From NCBI RefSeq assembly GCF_001999945.1, contig NZ_CP019650.1, positions 3,215,001 to 3,279,000 of the forward strand: a stretch of DNA of 64,000 bases. The letters are read 5' to 3'. Shown here piece by piece: positions 47,198-58,345 of the stretch (the first letter of the stretch is position 1; each line of letters begins with the position of its first letter). The notes below the pieces were generated by a model, which saw nothing but the letters and a program-made list of their open reading frames with translations, was not told the DNA's origin and did no database searches. The position numbers and the translations under genes were made by a program. This stretch comes from Microbulbifer agarilyticus (GTDB lineage: Bacteria; Pseudomonadota; Gammaproteobacteria; Pseudomonadales; Cellvibrionaceae).

Positions 47198-47611
47198 ATG
47201 AAGTACTACTCACGTCATTTCGTAAAACCCGGCGACCTGAACCCCGCACAACGTCTGTTTGGCGGCCAGGCACTGGCGTGGATAGATGAGGAAGCGGCGA
47301 TTTTCGCCGGGTGCCAGATGGGCACCGCCAATATTGTGACCAAGCTGATGTCGGAAATAGACTTCGTCAGCTCGGCGGTCTGTGGGGATATTGTGGAATT
47401 CGGCTTCGAGGTGACCGGCATCGGGCGCACTTCCCTGACCGTGCACTGTGAGATGCGCAACAAGCAGACCCGCGAGCTGATCGTGCGTGTCGACCGAATC
47501 GTGTTTGTGGCACTGGATGCGGACGGCAAACCGACCCCGCACAAGAAAGCTCGCCTGAGCATGCCGAACCCGGCGAGTGCTGCCGCCGCGACTACCAGGC
47601 TCGCCGGCTAA
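47198..47611 (+). CDS. Hot-dog acyl-CoA thioesterase (YciA-like)
   Basis: 137 residues, single hot-dog domain. FVKPGDLNPAQRLFGGQALAWIDEEAAIFAG has the central helix and catalytic Asp; FVSSAVCGDIVEFGFEVTGIGRTS completes the fold. Likely releases free fatty acid from acyl-CoA. AAGAGGTAAC lies before the ATG. Divergent from fabV, so both neighbours deal with acyl groups. Confidence 0.88.
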   Translation: MKYYSRHFVKPGDLNPAQRLFGGQALAWIDEEAAIFAGCQMGTANIVTKLMSEIDFVSSAVCGDIVEFGFEVTGIGRTSLTVHCEMRNKQTRELIVRVDRIVFVALDADGKPTPHKKARLSMPNPASAAAATTRLAG

Positions 47612-47628
47612 CTTTTCCTGCATAAACA

Positions 47629-47662
47629 AAAAAAGCCTGTGGGGCTAACCCACAGGCTTTTT
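47629..47662. terminator. Bidirectional terminator
   Basis: Stem AAGCCTGTGGG/CCCACAGGCTT with flanking A and T runs, between the convergent thioesterase and universal stress genes. Confidence 0.9.
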
Positions 47663-47733
47663 ATTTTCTGCGACACAGCGAACTGGCGCAGCGGTATTCT
47701 TCGCGAAGTTACAGGCTTAACGAAGCAGCAACT

Positions 47734-48591
47734 CTAACGAAGCAACAGTAAAGGCTGATTAGTACCGAGCAACATTTTCGCGGTCACACTGCCCAACAAC
47801 AGATCGCGCAGCTTGCTGTGGCTGAACGCACCCATCACCGTCAGGTCAATATCGTATTCCTGTTGATACGCAATCAGCGCATCAACCGTCTTGCCCTGCA
47901 AGTTTGCACTGGTCACGCGAATACCGGCGTGCCCCAGAGTCTCGGCACCCTGCGCCAACACCGACTCGGCGCCATCACCGACATATACCAGGTGACAGTC
48001 GACACCCTTAAACACCGGACTGGTAGCGACCATATCCAGCGCCTTGCGCGCCGACTCACTGCCGTCATACGCCAGCATGATTGAGCGGGGCTCTGAAAAT
48101 TCCCGGTTCACCACAAGAATCGGCTTGTGCAGCGCACGCACCACCGTTTCCAGTTGCGCCCCCAGGCCTTTATCCGACTCGCCGTGCTCCTCACCGCGAA
48201 TGCCCAGCACCAGTACCCGAATGTGGTCTTCCAACTCCACCAGAGATTCAACCAAAGACCCGTGACGCTGACAGGTCACCACCTGCTCGGCACCTGCCTG
48301 CTCCGCGCGCGTACGCGCACCGTCCAGCATTTGCCGGCCCTGCTCCAGTAACAGCTTCGAGCGCTGCTGCTCCAGAGCAGTCAGCTCTTCCAGCAGTTCT
48401 TCCTGGCTGCCCAGGCCAATACTGCCGGACAGGTCGGCAACCGCCGGGGTGGTTACCCGTTCGATGTTGTGCAGGAGTTTGACCGGCGCCTTGGCGCGGC
48501 TAGATATCCAGGCGGAGTAATCGCAGACGGCGCCACTGTAGCGAGAGCCATCAATGCAGGAAAGTACGATGGGGTCTTTGTGTTCGGTCAT
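47734..48591 (-). CDS. Tandem universal stress protein
   Basis: 285 residues with two UspA domains: residues 1-150 (IVLSCIDGSRYSGAVCDYSAW) and 155-285 (SIMLAYDGSESARKALDMVA; VMGAFSHSKLRDLLLGSVTAKML). The second has the G-x9-G-(S/T) type nucleotide-binding end; the first has VLGIRGEEHGES. Lies upstream, across a structured repeat, from a SulP gene; this pairing of Usp and SulP recurs in proteobacteria. Confidence 0.92.
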   Translation of the reverse strand: MTEHKDPIVLSCIDGSRYSGAVCDYSAWISSRAKAPVKLLHNIERVTTPAVADLSGSIGLGSQEELLEELTALEQQRSKLLLEQGRQMLDGARTRAEQAGAEQVVTCQRHGSLVESLVELEDHIRVLVLGIRGEEHGESDKGLGAQLETVVRALHKPILVVNREFSEPRSIMLAYDGSESARKALDMVATSPVFKGVDCHLVYVGDGAESVLAQGAETLGHAGIRVTSANLQGKTVDALIAYQQEYDIDLTVMGAFSHSKLRDLLLGSVTAKMLLGTNQPLLLLR

Positions 48592-48672
48592 TTATTATTT
48601 TCCCTCTATCACTTACCACTATACGTGTTCGTGTAGGTGCCGGCTTACAAAGTGTTTCGCCGCGTATGAAGC

Positions 48673-48779
48673 CGAAATACTGGATGGAAGTTTTTGAAAC
48701 CGTCGGCGACATGGACGTCGCCGACGGAGCATACAGGGATGTACTTGTGCGCTTTCAAAAACTTCCATTCAGTGTTTCG
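48673..48779 (+). repeat. Structured intergenic repeat, copy 2
   Basis: Outer arms of 27 bases (48673-48699 and 48753-48779) pair at 25 positions. Between them is a perfect hairpin CGTCGGCGAC/GTCGCCGACG (48701-48710, 48717-48726) with loop ATGGAC, and a 26-base spacer GAGCATACAGGGATGTACTT... Same layout as the copies at 21.7 and 55.5 kb. Confidence 0.85.
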
Positions 48780-48824
48780 GCGCTACGGGGGTAATACAGA
48801 GCTCCCGAACGAAGCTCGCAGGCC

Positions 48825-50333
48825 TTAGTGCCCGCCCAGCACCTTCTCAATCTCTTCCGGCTTGTCGTGCACACCAAAGCGGTCAACGATAGTAGAACTC
48901 GCCTCGTTCAGGCCGATCAGCTCCACCTCAGCACCCTCACGGCGGAACTTCACCACCGACTTATCCAGAGAGTACACCGCCGACACATCCCAGAAGTGCG
49001 CACGGCTCAGATCAATCACTACTTTATCCAGCGCCTCTTTAAAATCAAACGCCGCAACAAACTTATCCGAGGAATTGAAGAACACCTGCCCCACTACCTT
49101 GTAGGTACGGCAATTCTTCTCTTCATCCAGTTCCGAGCTCACATACATAAAGTGGCTCACCTTGTTAGCGAAGAACAGCGATGCCAGCAGTACACCCACA
49201 AACACGCCGAACGCCAGATTATGAGTAAACACTACCACAATCACCGTGGACAGCATCACCAGATTGGTGGACAGCGGCAATTTGTTCAGATTGCGGATGG
49301 AGCCCCAGTCGAAGGTACCGATGGACACCATGATCATCACCGCCACCAGCGCCGCCATCGGGATCACCGCCACCCAGTCGCTCAGGAACACCACCAAAGT
49401 CAGCAGGCCAACACCGGCCACCAGGGTAGACAGACGGCCACGGCCACCGGATTTCACGTTGATCACAGACTGACCGATCATCGCACAGCCCGCCATACCG
49501 CCCAGCATGCCGGCACCGATATTGGCGATACCCTGGCCCTTACACTCGCGGTTCTTGTCACTATTGGTGTCCGTCAGATCATCAACGATGGTCGCCGTCA
49601 TCAGGGATTCCAACAGGCCCACCACCGCCAGGCCGGCGGAGTACGGGAAGATGATCTTCAGAGTTTCAAAATTCAGCGGTACATCCGGCCACAGGAAAAT
49701 TGGCAGGGTATCCGGCAACTCACCCATATCGCCCACGGTACGGATGTCCATTCCCATAGTCACCGCCACCGCAGTCAGCACCAGGATACACACCAGCGGC
49801 GATGGCAGGATCTTGCCCACCACCGGCACATAGGGGAACAGGTAGATAATACCGAGGCCCGCCGCCGTCATGGCATACACATGCCAGGTCACATCGGTGA
49901 GTTCCGGCAACTGCGCCATAAAGATCAGAATGGCCAGGGCGTTCACAAACCCCGTGACCACCGCCCTCGACACAAAGCTCATCAAGCTTCCCAGCTTGAG
50001 ATAGCCGGCAATGATCTGCAGCACCCCCGTCAATAACGTAGCCGCAAGCAGGTACTGCAACCCGTGCTCTTTCACCAGCGTCACCATCAGCAGGGCCATG
50101 GCGCCGGTGGCGGCAGAAATCATGCCCGGGCGGCCGCCCACAAATGCGATGACCACGGCAATACAGAAGGACGCGTAGAGACCAACACGCGGGTCAACCC
50201 CAGCAATGATGGAAAAGGCAATGGCTTCCGGGATGAGGGCCAGCGCGACCACGAGGCCGGCGAGCACGTCACGGCGGATGTTGCCAAACCAGTCATTTCT
50301 GGTGGACGACAACAGGGTATTGGAGAACTGCAT
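48825..50333 (-). CDS. SulP-family anion permease with STAS domain
   Basis: 502 residues. About 12 membrane segments (residues 20-400), with [30 protein letters not shown] as the SulP start, [37 protein letters not shown] as the conserved core, then a STAS domain (about 410-495; [21 protein letters not shown]). Family members carry sulfate, bicarbonate or dicarboxylates. The segment after the core resembles BicA-like bicarbonate carriers, but substrate is not certain. Confidence 0.92.
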   Translation of the reverse strand: MQFSNTLLSSTRNDWFGNIRRDVLAGLVVALALIPEAIAFSIIAGVDPRVGLYASFCIAVVIAFVGGRPGMISAATGAMALLMVTLVKEHGLQYLLAATLLTGVLQIIAGYLKLGSLMSFVSRAVVTGFVNALAILIFMAQLPELTDVTWHVYAMTAAGLGIIYLFPYVPVVGKILPSPLVCILVLTAVAVTMGMDIRTVGDMGELPDTLPIFLWPDVPLNFETLKIIFPYSAGLAVVGLLESLMTATIVDDLTDTNSDKNRECKGQGIANIGAGMLGGMAGCAMIGQSVINVKSGGRGRLSTLVAGVGLLTLVVFLSDWVAVIPMAALVAVMIMVSIGTFDWGSIRNLNKLPLSTNLVMLSTVIVVVFTHNLAFGVFVGVLLASLFFANKVSHFMYVSSELDEEKNCRTYKVVGQVFFNSSDKFVAAFDFKEALDKVVIDLSRAHFWDVSAVYSLDKSVVKFRREGAEVELIGLNEASSTIVDRFGVHDKPEEIEKVLGGH

Positions 50334-50570
50334 AATCAGAAGAGCCTGTCTGGGGAGTCTTGTTCGATGCCCTACGTCCTGCCGCCAGGAGCTTTTGTCA
50401 GCCGCCTTAGCCAGAAACGTCTTAGCTAGAAAATAGGGGCGCGGATTCTAGCATCTTGGGGTTGCTGGCTAAAGAACACTCAAATGTTTTTACGGCTTCC
50501 AACAGCCCGTCGACAGCCTTCCGGCGGACATCTGCGCTCTATCACAGCGGATGTCACCTAAATCTACGCC
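50334..50570. other. Gap between sulP and the enhancer array
   Basis: No gene or clear signal apart from the promoter side of sulP; an imperfect CCGGCGGACA near 50521-50530 may be a further degenerate enhancer copy. Confidence 0.3.
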
Positions 50571-50616
50571 TGTCCGGTGCTACGGACACAGCCTGTCCGG
50601 ACACATTTTCCGGACA
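50571..50616 (+). promoter_or_regulatory. Putative enhancer array for the ABC exporter operon
   Basis: Three related sites: TGTCCG-N6-CGGACA (50571-50588), the palindrome TGTCCGGACA (50594-50603) and TTTCCGGACA (50607-50616). They lie 75-120 bases upstream of a sigma-54 promoter, a typical distance for NtrC-class activators, and the operon encodes one. Confidence 0.7.
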
Positions 50617-50691
50617 CCCCGGCAAACACTCCTCAACCGACAAAAATTTATTTTTGTATATATATCAATAAGTTAACCACGAATAAGACTT

Positions 50692-50707
50692 TGGCACGGC
50701 AATTGCG
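50692..50707 (+). promoter_or_regulatory. Sigma-54 promoter of the ABC exporter operon
   Basis: TGGCAC-N5-TTGCG with GG (50693-50694) and GC (50705-50706) 12 bases apart, about 105 bases before the adaptor ATG. Close to consensus. Confidence 0.8.
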
Positions 50708-50811
50708 ATAAGGGCAACGCATCCAAAAAATTTACCGTGCATCCGCGGCGCCAAAACCCCGCGTCACAGTGGCAGAACAAAACAAACCGATTCAAAGCAC
50801 TTGGGAACAAC

Positions 50812-52092
50812 ATGATCAGAGATACCTCAGGGCAGGACGTCCAGCTCGCACCACAAAGTCCGTGGAAGAACCCACGCCTGCTCAAGCAAGTCGGTCTTGG
50901 CATTGTGGCATCCGCATTCGTGGTATGGGGACTGATGAGCTGGCAGAGCACCACCGCGGTGGATGCACGCCTGTCCCTGTCGCGAATCAATATCGCCGCG
51001 GTAGAGCGCGGTGATCTGGTCCGCGACCTGGTGGTTCAGGGCAAAGTGGTTGCCGCCAATAGCCCTACTCTGTTCAGCCCGGCCCAGGGCATCGTCAAGT
51101 TCGCGGTCAAGGCCGGCGACACCGTCAGCGCCGGGCAATTGCTTGCACAGGTAGACAGCCCACAGCTGCAAAACCAGCTCGCTCAGGAAAGTGCGCTGTA
51201 CAGCAAGCTCAGCGTGGAACTGGCGCGACAGAAAATTCAGGCAAAGCGCCAGCGTCTCGAAAACACACAGAAGGCAGATCTCGCCAAGGTGGACCTCGCC
51301 GCAGCTCGCCGCGAACTGAAGCGCGCGAAGATCTCCCTGGAAAAACAGATCATCCCCCAGCTGGATTTCGAAAAGGCCAGCGACGATATGGCGCGCGCAG
51401 AGCTGGAACACGCGCAGGCGGTACAGAATGCGGCGCTGGAAAATGAGGCCCTGTCGTTTGAAACCCAGACCCTCGAGTTGCAGGTATCCCAACAAAAGCT
51501 GCAAATGGAAGAGTTGCAGCGCAAGGTCAATGAGCTGCATATCGTATCCCCGGTAGACGGCACCATCGGCAGTCTCGCCACCACCCAGCGCGCAGCCGTC
51601 GCCGCCAATACGCCACTACTCACCGTAGTAGATCTCACCAGCTTCGAGCTGGAAGCGGCAGTACCGGAAAACTACGCCGATGACCTGGGCCTAACCATGG
51701 CCGTGGAGGTCACTATGGGATTCGAAAAATTGCCAGGCGAGATCACTGCCATCGCTCCCGAAGTGATTAACAACCAGGTTATCGCCCGCGTACGTTTCAC
51801 CGATGGACAGCCCGCGAACCTGCGCCAGAACCTGCGCCTTACCGCCCGCGTCCTTCTAGAAAGCCGCGAAAACGTCATGCTGGTTAAGCGCGGTGGCTTC
51901 CTGGATCAAACCGGCGGTCGCTTCGCCTGGAAACTGAATGACCAGCAGCAGGCTGTAAAGGTACCGATCACCATCGGCGCATGGGGACTCAACCAGGTTG
52001 AAATTGTTTCCGGCCTGGAGGTGGGCGACCAGATCATTACCTCCGCCGCAGACGAGCTGGACAAAGCGCAGCTGGTTGCGCTGAAAGATTAA
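50812..52092 (+). CDS. Periplasmic adaptor (HlyD/MacA-like) of an ABC exporter
   Basis: 426 residues from ATG 50812. One N-terminal membrane anchor (VGLGIVASAFVVWGLMS), a split biotinyl-lipoyl domain (FAVKAGDTVSAGQLLAQVDSPQL ... LHIVSPVDGTIGSLATT), a long coiled-coil hairpin between (about 140-265), and a C-terminal beta-barrel/MPD part. It should link the inner-membrane ABC unit to an outer-membrane channel. First gene of the operon behind the sigma-54 promoter; no outer-membrane factor is encoded nearby. Confidence 0.9.
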   Translation: MIRDTSGQDVQLAPQSPWKNPRLLKQVGLGIVASAFVVWGLMSWQSTTAVDARLSLSRINIAAVERGDLVRDLVVQGKVVAANSPTLFSPAQGIVKFAVKAGDTVSAGQLLAQVDSPQLQNQLAQESALYSKLSVELARQKIQAKRQRLENTQKADLAKVDLAAARRELKRAKISLEKQIIPQLDFEKASDDMARAELEHAQAVQNAALENEALSFETQTLELQVSQQKLQMEELQRKVNELHIVSPVDGTIGSLATTQRAAVAANTPLLTVVDLTSFELEAAVPENYADDLGLTMAVEVTMGFEKLPGEITAIAPEVINNQVIARVRFTDGQPANLRQNLRLTARVLLESRENVMLVKRGGFLDQTGGRFAWKLNDQQQAVKVPITIGAWGLNQVEIVSGLEVGDQIITSAADELDKAQLVALKD

Positions 52093-52162
52093 TGCCGAAA
52101 CACAATAACAAACTCAGAACAGACTTAAAGAACTCGCAACTTCGAAGACAAGGAAATTTACC

Positions 52163-52864
52163 ATGCTAAAAATGCAAAACATTCGTAAAAGTTATCGCAC
52201 CGACACCATCGAGACCCACGCTTTGCGTGACTTCAGTCTGGAAGTGAACGAGGGAGAGTTCGTTTCCGTTACCGGACCCAGTGGCTCCGGCAAAACGACA
52301 TTCCTGAATATCGCCGGCCTGCTGGAAACACCGACCGGTGGACAGTACCTGCTGGATGGCCAGGAAGTTGGCAACCTTTCCGATAGCGAGCGCTCACGTC
52401 TACGCAACGAAAAAATCGGCTTTATCTTTCAGGGCTTCAACCTGATTCCCGATCTGAACCTGTTCGACAACATCGACGTACCGCTGCGCTACCGTGGGTT
52501 CAATGCCAAAGAGCGTCGTCGCCGCATTGAAAAATCCCTGGAACAAGTCGGTCTTTCCGCCCGCGCCAAGCATCTGCCCGCACAGCTCTCCGGTGGACAG
52601 CAACAGCGTGTAGCAATCGCCCGTGCCCTCGCCGGTGAACCGCGCTTCCTACTTGCGGATGAACCAACCGGCAATCTGGACTCACTGATGGCACGCCAGG
52701 TAATGGAACTGCTGGAGTTCATTAACGAATGGGGTACCACCATTGTCATGGTGACCCATGACCCGGACCTGGCGCGCCGTGCTCAACGCAATATCCAAAT
52801 CGTCGACGGCCAGGTATCCGACCTGCGCCAGACCATCGCGCAGCCTGAAGTCGCCATCGCCTAA
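52163..52864 (+). CDS. ABC transporter ATPase (MacB/LolD type)
   Basis: 233 residues. Walker A GPSGSGKTT (38-46), Q-loop FIFQGFNLIPDLNLFDN, signature LSGGQQQR, Walker B FLLADEPTGNLD, H-loop MVTHD. The motif FQ.FNLIP and length place it with the LolD/MacB/FtsE group that pairs with FtsX-like permeases. AAGGAAA before the ATG. Confidence 0.95.
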   Translation: MLKMQNIRKSYRTDTIETHALRDFSLEVNEGEFVSVTGPSGSGKTTFLNIAGLLETPTGGQYLLDGQEVGNLSDSERSRLRNEKIGFIFQGFNLIPDLNLFDNIDVPLRYRGFNAKERRRRIEKSLEQVGLSARAKHLPAQLSGGQQQRVAIARALAGEPRFLLADEPTGNLDSLMARQVMELLEFINEWGTTIVMVTHDPDLARRAQRNIQIVDGQVSDLRQTIAQPEVAIA

Positions 52865-52890
52865 GCTGAATCCGAGAAAAGGAAACCGAA

Positions 52891-54222
52891 ATGATCGGCT
52901 ATTACATCAGCCTCGCCATGCGTAGTTTGCGAGGCACTCCTATTCTAAGTGCGCTTATGATCGCTGCAATTGCGGTGGGCGTCGGCGCATCCATGACCGT
53001 ACTCACGGTCAACTACATGACGTCAAAGAATCCGCTCGAGCACAAGGACAATGTTCTCTACTCGGTACAGCTTGATAGCTGGGATCCAAACGAGGCCTAC
53101 AACCGAGGCGGACGGGGCAATCAAATGCCCTGGCAGCTGACCTATCAAGATGCAGTGGCCCTGCTGCGTTCAGATATTCCCGCGCGCCAGGTTGCCATGC
53201 ACAGATTTGGTTTCACCGTCACCACTGAAGATACCCAGGTGCGCCCTTTTGTGGCTAACGCCCGGGTAACCACACGGGATTTCTTCGGCCTGTTCGACGT
53301 ACCTTTCCAGTACGGCGGTACCTGGGAGAAGAGCGCGGACGAAACCCCCACGCTCAGTGTGGTTCTGTCCAGCGCAACCAACACGAAAATTTTTGGTGAG
53401 AAAAACAGCGTCGGCGAAATAATTCAACTGAATGGCGAACCCTTTACCGTCATCGGTGTACTAGAAGAGTGGAATCCATCGCCGAAGGTGCACGATCTCA
53501 ACAACGGCGCATTCAATGACTCGGAAGAGATCTACATCCCATTTGGCCTGCATCGCAAATTTGAAATCCATAGCTGGGGCAATAATAACGGCTGGAACAG
53601 TGGTGGAAACGACGGCGTCACCGGCTATGAGGCGCACCTGCAGAGCGAATCTGTGTGGATCCAGTACTGGGTAGAACTGGAAAGTGCCGCGCAAAAGCGT
53701 GATTACGAAGAGTTCATTTCCAACTATATCCGCCAGCAGAAAGAGCAAGGACGTTTCCAGCGCCCATTGAAATTCGCCCTCAGCCAACCTTCCGAATGGC
53801 TGGTACTGAATGAAGTACTGGACCAGGACAGTCGAGTATTGGCCTGGTGCGCCCTGGCGTTCTTGCTGGTGTGTGTCGTCAATGCAGTAGCGTTGCTTCT
53901 TGCAAAATTCCTGCGCAAGGCACCAGAAGCCGGTGTACGTCGAGCGCTTGGTGCTGGGCGCGGTTCGATATTTACACAGCACTTGATTGAAAGCAGCTGC
54001 ATTGGACTGTTGGGTGGGCTGGCCGGCATCGTACTTACCCTCGTGGGTTTAGCTGGAGTTCGCTTACTCACTGACGACGGCTTTGATCGGGTCGCACAAA
54101 TGGACTGGGCCATGGTGTTTTCCGCAATCGCACTGGCGGTTTTCGCGAGCCTGCTGGCCGGCCTGTACCCCGCGTGGCGCATCAGCCGTACCAACCCCTC
54201 TGTTTACCTGAAAACGCAATAA
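52891..54222 (+). CDS. MacB/FtsX-type ABC permease 1
   Basis: 443 residues: one N-terminal membrane helix (ALMIAAIAVGVGASMTVLTV), a large periplasmic domain (about 45-310), then three membrane helices in the FtsX domain (LVCVVNAVALLLAKF..., GVRRALGAGRGSIFTQHLIES). Shares the fold but little sequence with the second permease, so the pair likely forms a heterodimer, unlike MacB homodimers. Confidence 0.9.
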   Translation: MIGYYISLAMRSLRGTPILSALMIAAIAVGVGASMTVLTVNYMTSKNPLEHKDNVLYSVQLDSWDPNEAYNRGGRGNQMPWQLTYQDAVALLRSDIPARQVAMHRFGFTVTTEDTQVRPFVANARVTTRDFFGLFDVPFQYGGTWEKSADETPTLSVVLSSATNTKIFGEKNSVGEIIQLNGEPFTVIGVLEEWNPSPKVHDLNNGAFNDSEEIYIPFGLHRKFEIHSWGNNNGWNSGGNDGVTGYEAHLQSESVWIQYWVELESAAQKRDYEEFISNYIRQQKEQGRFQRPLKFALSQPSEWLVLNEVLDQDSRVLAWCALAFLLVCVVNAVALLLAKFLRKAPEAGVRRALGAGRGSIFTQHLIESSCIGLLGGLAGIVLTLVGLAGVRLLTDDGFDRVAQMDWAMVFSAIALAVFASLLAGLYPAWRISRTNPSVYLKTQ

Positions 54223-54242
54223 GCCAGAAAAAGGAAACTATC

Positions 54243-55451
54243 GTGTTTGAAATCAAACCCATGCTATCCGCCCTCTGGCGAAACAAGATATCCGCGTTGC
54301 TTATCGCAGTGCAGATCGCACTCACACTCGCGATTGTGAGTAACTCGGTAACGATTATCCAAGAGCGGCAGCACATGATCGATCGCCCCACCGGGATCGA
54401 TGTGGAAAACCTGATCGGTATTACTTTTATGCCGGTACCGACAGATTACGACATGGCCGGCGCCGTGGTCGCCGACCTTGATCTGCTGCGCTCAATGCCT
54501 GGGGTAATCGATGCCAGCGTTACCAATCAATTGCCGCTTTCCGGTTCCGGTTCTGCCAGCGGTTACTTTCTCGAACCAAATCAGGAGATCGGTGACTTCA
54601 CCGCGAACTACTACCACACAGACCCGCACTTCATTAACACGCTGGGCATGAAGCTGGTTGCGGGACGTAACTTCCGCGAAGATGAAATGAAAATTGTCGG
54701 CGCGCACGATATCCACAATGCCGATGTTGCAATCGTTACGCAGGAATTTGCAGAGCGCGCCTTCCCTGAGGAGAGCGCGCTGGGCAAGTATCTCTACTCC
54801 GGTCGCGATGACCACCCGACCAAGATTATCGGCATCGTAGAGCGCCATCTCGGTGCCTGGCCAAGCTGGAACCTGGCCGGTAACGTGGTATTTAACCCGG
54901 CATTGATCACCGGCAATCACAAACGCTATCTGGTACGAACAGAACCGGGGCAGCGGGACGCCATATTCAAGCAGCTGGAAGACAAGCTGGCGGAGCGCGA
55001 CCCACAGCGTGTAATCCATGTCGAAACCACGGAAGAAAACAAAAGACAGAGCTATTCCGGCGACAACCTGATGATCAAAATGCTGTCCGTGGTTGTAGGC
55101 CTGCTCACTTTTATCGTGGCACTGGGTATTGTGGGGCTTACCACCTTCTGGATTAACCAGCGCACCAAGCAAATCGGTATTCGCCGTGCTCTGGGCGCCA
55201 GCCGCAGCAATATCAGCCGTTACTTCCTGGTGGAAAACAGTATTATCGCGGTTACTGGCCTCACTCTGGGCGGCACTGCTGCACTAATTATCAATGAGGC
55301 TATCGCAAATAATTTCTCGCAACCACCGCTGTCGCTTTCTCTGCTCATCGGCTGTGCGATAGTATTGCTGGTAGTCAGCCTTACCGCGGCGCTGATGCCA
55401 GCGCTACGCGCTGCGAATATTTCGCCGGCAACGGCAACACGGAGTGTGTAA
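54243..55451 (+). CDS. MacB/FtsX-type ABC permease 2
   Basis: 402 residues from GTG 54243, with AAGGAAA upstream; the open frame overlaps permease 1 but this start does not. N-terminal helix (ISALLIAVQIALTLAIVSNSV), periplasmic domain, and FtsX domain (VVGLLTFIVALGIVGLTTFWI, IGIRRALGASRSNISRYFLVENS). The ATPase, two permeases and adaptor make a complete inner-membrane tripartite exporter part. Confidence 0.9.
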   Translation: MFEIKPMLSALWRNKISALLIAVQIALTLAIVSNSVTIIQERQHMIDRPTGIDVENLIGITFMPVPTDYDMAGAVVADLDLLRSMPGVIDASVTNQLPLSGSGSASGYFLEPNQEIGDFTANYYHTDPHFINTLGMKLVAGRNFREDEMKIVGAHDIHNADVAIVTQEFAERAFPEESALGKYLYSGRDDHPTKIIGIVERHLGAWPSWNLAGNVVFNPALITGNHKRYLVRTEPGQRDAIFKQLEDKLAERDPQRVIHVETTEENKRQSYSGDNLMIKMLSVVVGLLTFIVALGIVGLTTFWINQRTKQIGIRRALGASRSNISRYFLVENSIIAVTGLTLGGTAALIINEAIANNFSQPPLSLSLLIGCAIVLLVVSLTAALMPALRAANISPATATRSV

Positions 55452-55498
55452 AAGCTCGGCTATCCGATACAGAGGTCCTGCGCACACTAAGAGTGGTT

Positions 55499-55590
55499 CG
55501 CGGGACCGTCTAAAACATGGATGTTTTAGACCAGTCCCCATGGATGGGTTAAGGTGGGCGTCTAGCTCGTGTTTCACAAGCAGCCCGCGG
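55499..55590 (+). repeat. Structured intergenic repeat, copy 3 (partly decayed)
   Basis: Perfect hairpin GTCTAAAAC/GTTTTAGAC (55508-55516, 55523-55531) with loop ATGGAT, then AGTCCCCATGGATGGGTTAA, matching the spacer of copy 1. Outer arms are short and imperfect (CGCGGG at 55499, CCCGCG near 55584). Lies between permease 2 and the regulator. Confidence 0.7.
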
Positions 55591-55642
55591 TTACTGGGCC
55601 GCCACCGAACAGGTTAAAGACCACCGCAACAGGAAGCGCGCG

Positions 55643-56988
<1,346 letters not shown>

Positions 56989-56989
<1 letters not shown>

Positions 56990-58320
56990 TGCAAACACCG
57001 TCCACGCCCAAAACTTCTATCGAAGGGAAACTCTTCGCCACCGTGCTGCTGTCGGTCGCCATCGCTACCGGCATTCCCTTTGGACTCAGTCACTTTGGTG
57101 CGCCACCAGTTCTGGCCTGGAGTGGGGGGCTGCTGCTTGGACTCACCGCCGCCTTCCTGTTAATGCGCCCGATCACTCACAAGATCAACCAGTCACTGCA
57201 AAGCCTTGAAGGCGGGCTGTTGAATTTTCGCGATGGTGATTTCTCTATTTCACTGGCACTGGATAGCCATGACCAGTTTGGTGAGCTTGCGACCCTCTAC
57301 AATGAGGTAGGGGAAATTTTGCGCAGGGAACGGGCGCACATCCATCAGCGCGAATTGCTGCTGGACACGGTGATTCAGAGTTCGCCGCTGGCCTTGTTGC
57401 TGATCGATCAAAGCCAGCATGTGATTTATGCCAACACCAGCGCCCGCCACCTGCTGCACCAGGGACGGCCACTGCAGGGGCATTTACTTTCCCATATCTT
57501 GCCACACAGCCCCAGAGAACTGGCGCAGGCGATTGAACATGAACAGGATGGGTTGATTAGTTATCTCGACGGCGAAGCCACCCATACCATGCATATCAGT
57601 AACAGTACTTTTGTGCTGAATGCACAAAAGCACCGCCTGGTCCTGTTGCGCGAGATGACACGCGAGCTAACCCGCGCGGAAGTTCAGGTGTGGAAGAAAG
57701 TCATTCGCCTGATCAGCCACGAGTTGAACAACTCGCTCGCACCAATATCCTCGATGGCCCACAGCGGAAAATTACTTTCCGAGAAGATCGATTCGCAACA
57801 GCTCGCAGGGGTATTCGATGTCATCGCCGAGCGCTGCAAGCATCTCACCGAGTTTACCCAGGGCTATGCACGCTTCGCCAAGCTGCCGCCGCCGGTGTGC
57901 GAGGAGGTGCCCTGGGATACGCTAATTTCTCGCTTACAACCACTGCAGCCATTCACCCTTAGGGATACTCTGCCGAGCAGACCAGGTTACTTCGATCCCA
58001 CACAGCTGGAACAGGCGCTGCTTAACCTGCTGAAAAATGCCGCGGAATCCGGCAGCACACATGAAGATATTTCAGTGCGTATTCAGACAGATAGTCACGG
58101 ACAGCTGCTGACGGTAGCGGATCGTGGCACAGGGATGAGTGATCAGGTTTTGCAGCAAGCACTGCTGCCGTTCTATTCGACCAAGCCCGGTGGCGTCGGA
58201 CTCGGGCTGGCGCTGTGCCGGGAGATTGCCGATGCCCATGGCGGCCAGGTGCAATTACACAATCGAGCCGAGGGCGGCCTCAGGGTAACCATATGGCTCC
58301 CCTGGGCAGAGACAAATTGA
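56989..58320 (+). CDS. Sensor histidine kinase, NtrB/NtrY-like
   Basis: 443 residues. Two membrane segments (about 15-35 and 40-60) with almost no periplasmic loop, HAMP (60-115), PAS (about 120-215), HisKA with His244 (LISHELNNSLAPISS), N box LLNLLKNAAES, G boxes DRGTGMS and GGVGLGLAL. The lack of a periplasmic domain means the signal is sensed in the membrane or cytosol. The coding start overlaps the regulator stop. Confidence 0.93.
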
Positions 58321-58345
58321 GCCACACGTATATTGCCCGGGTCGT

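Noticed and set aside
48828..50036. 402-codon plus-strand ORF
   Set aside because: Antisense shadow of the SulP gene; extreme His/Gln/Arg content.
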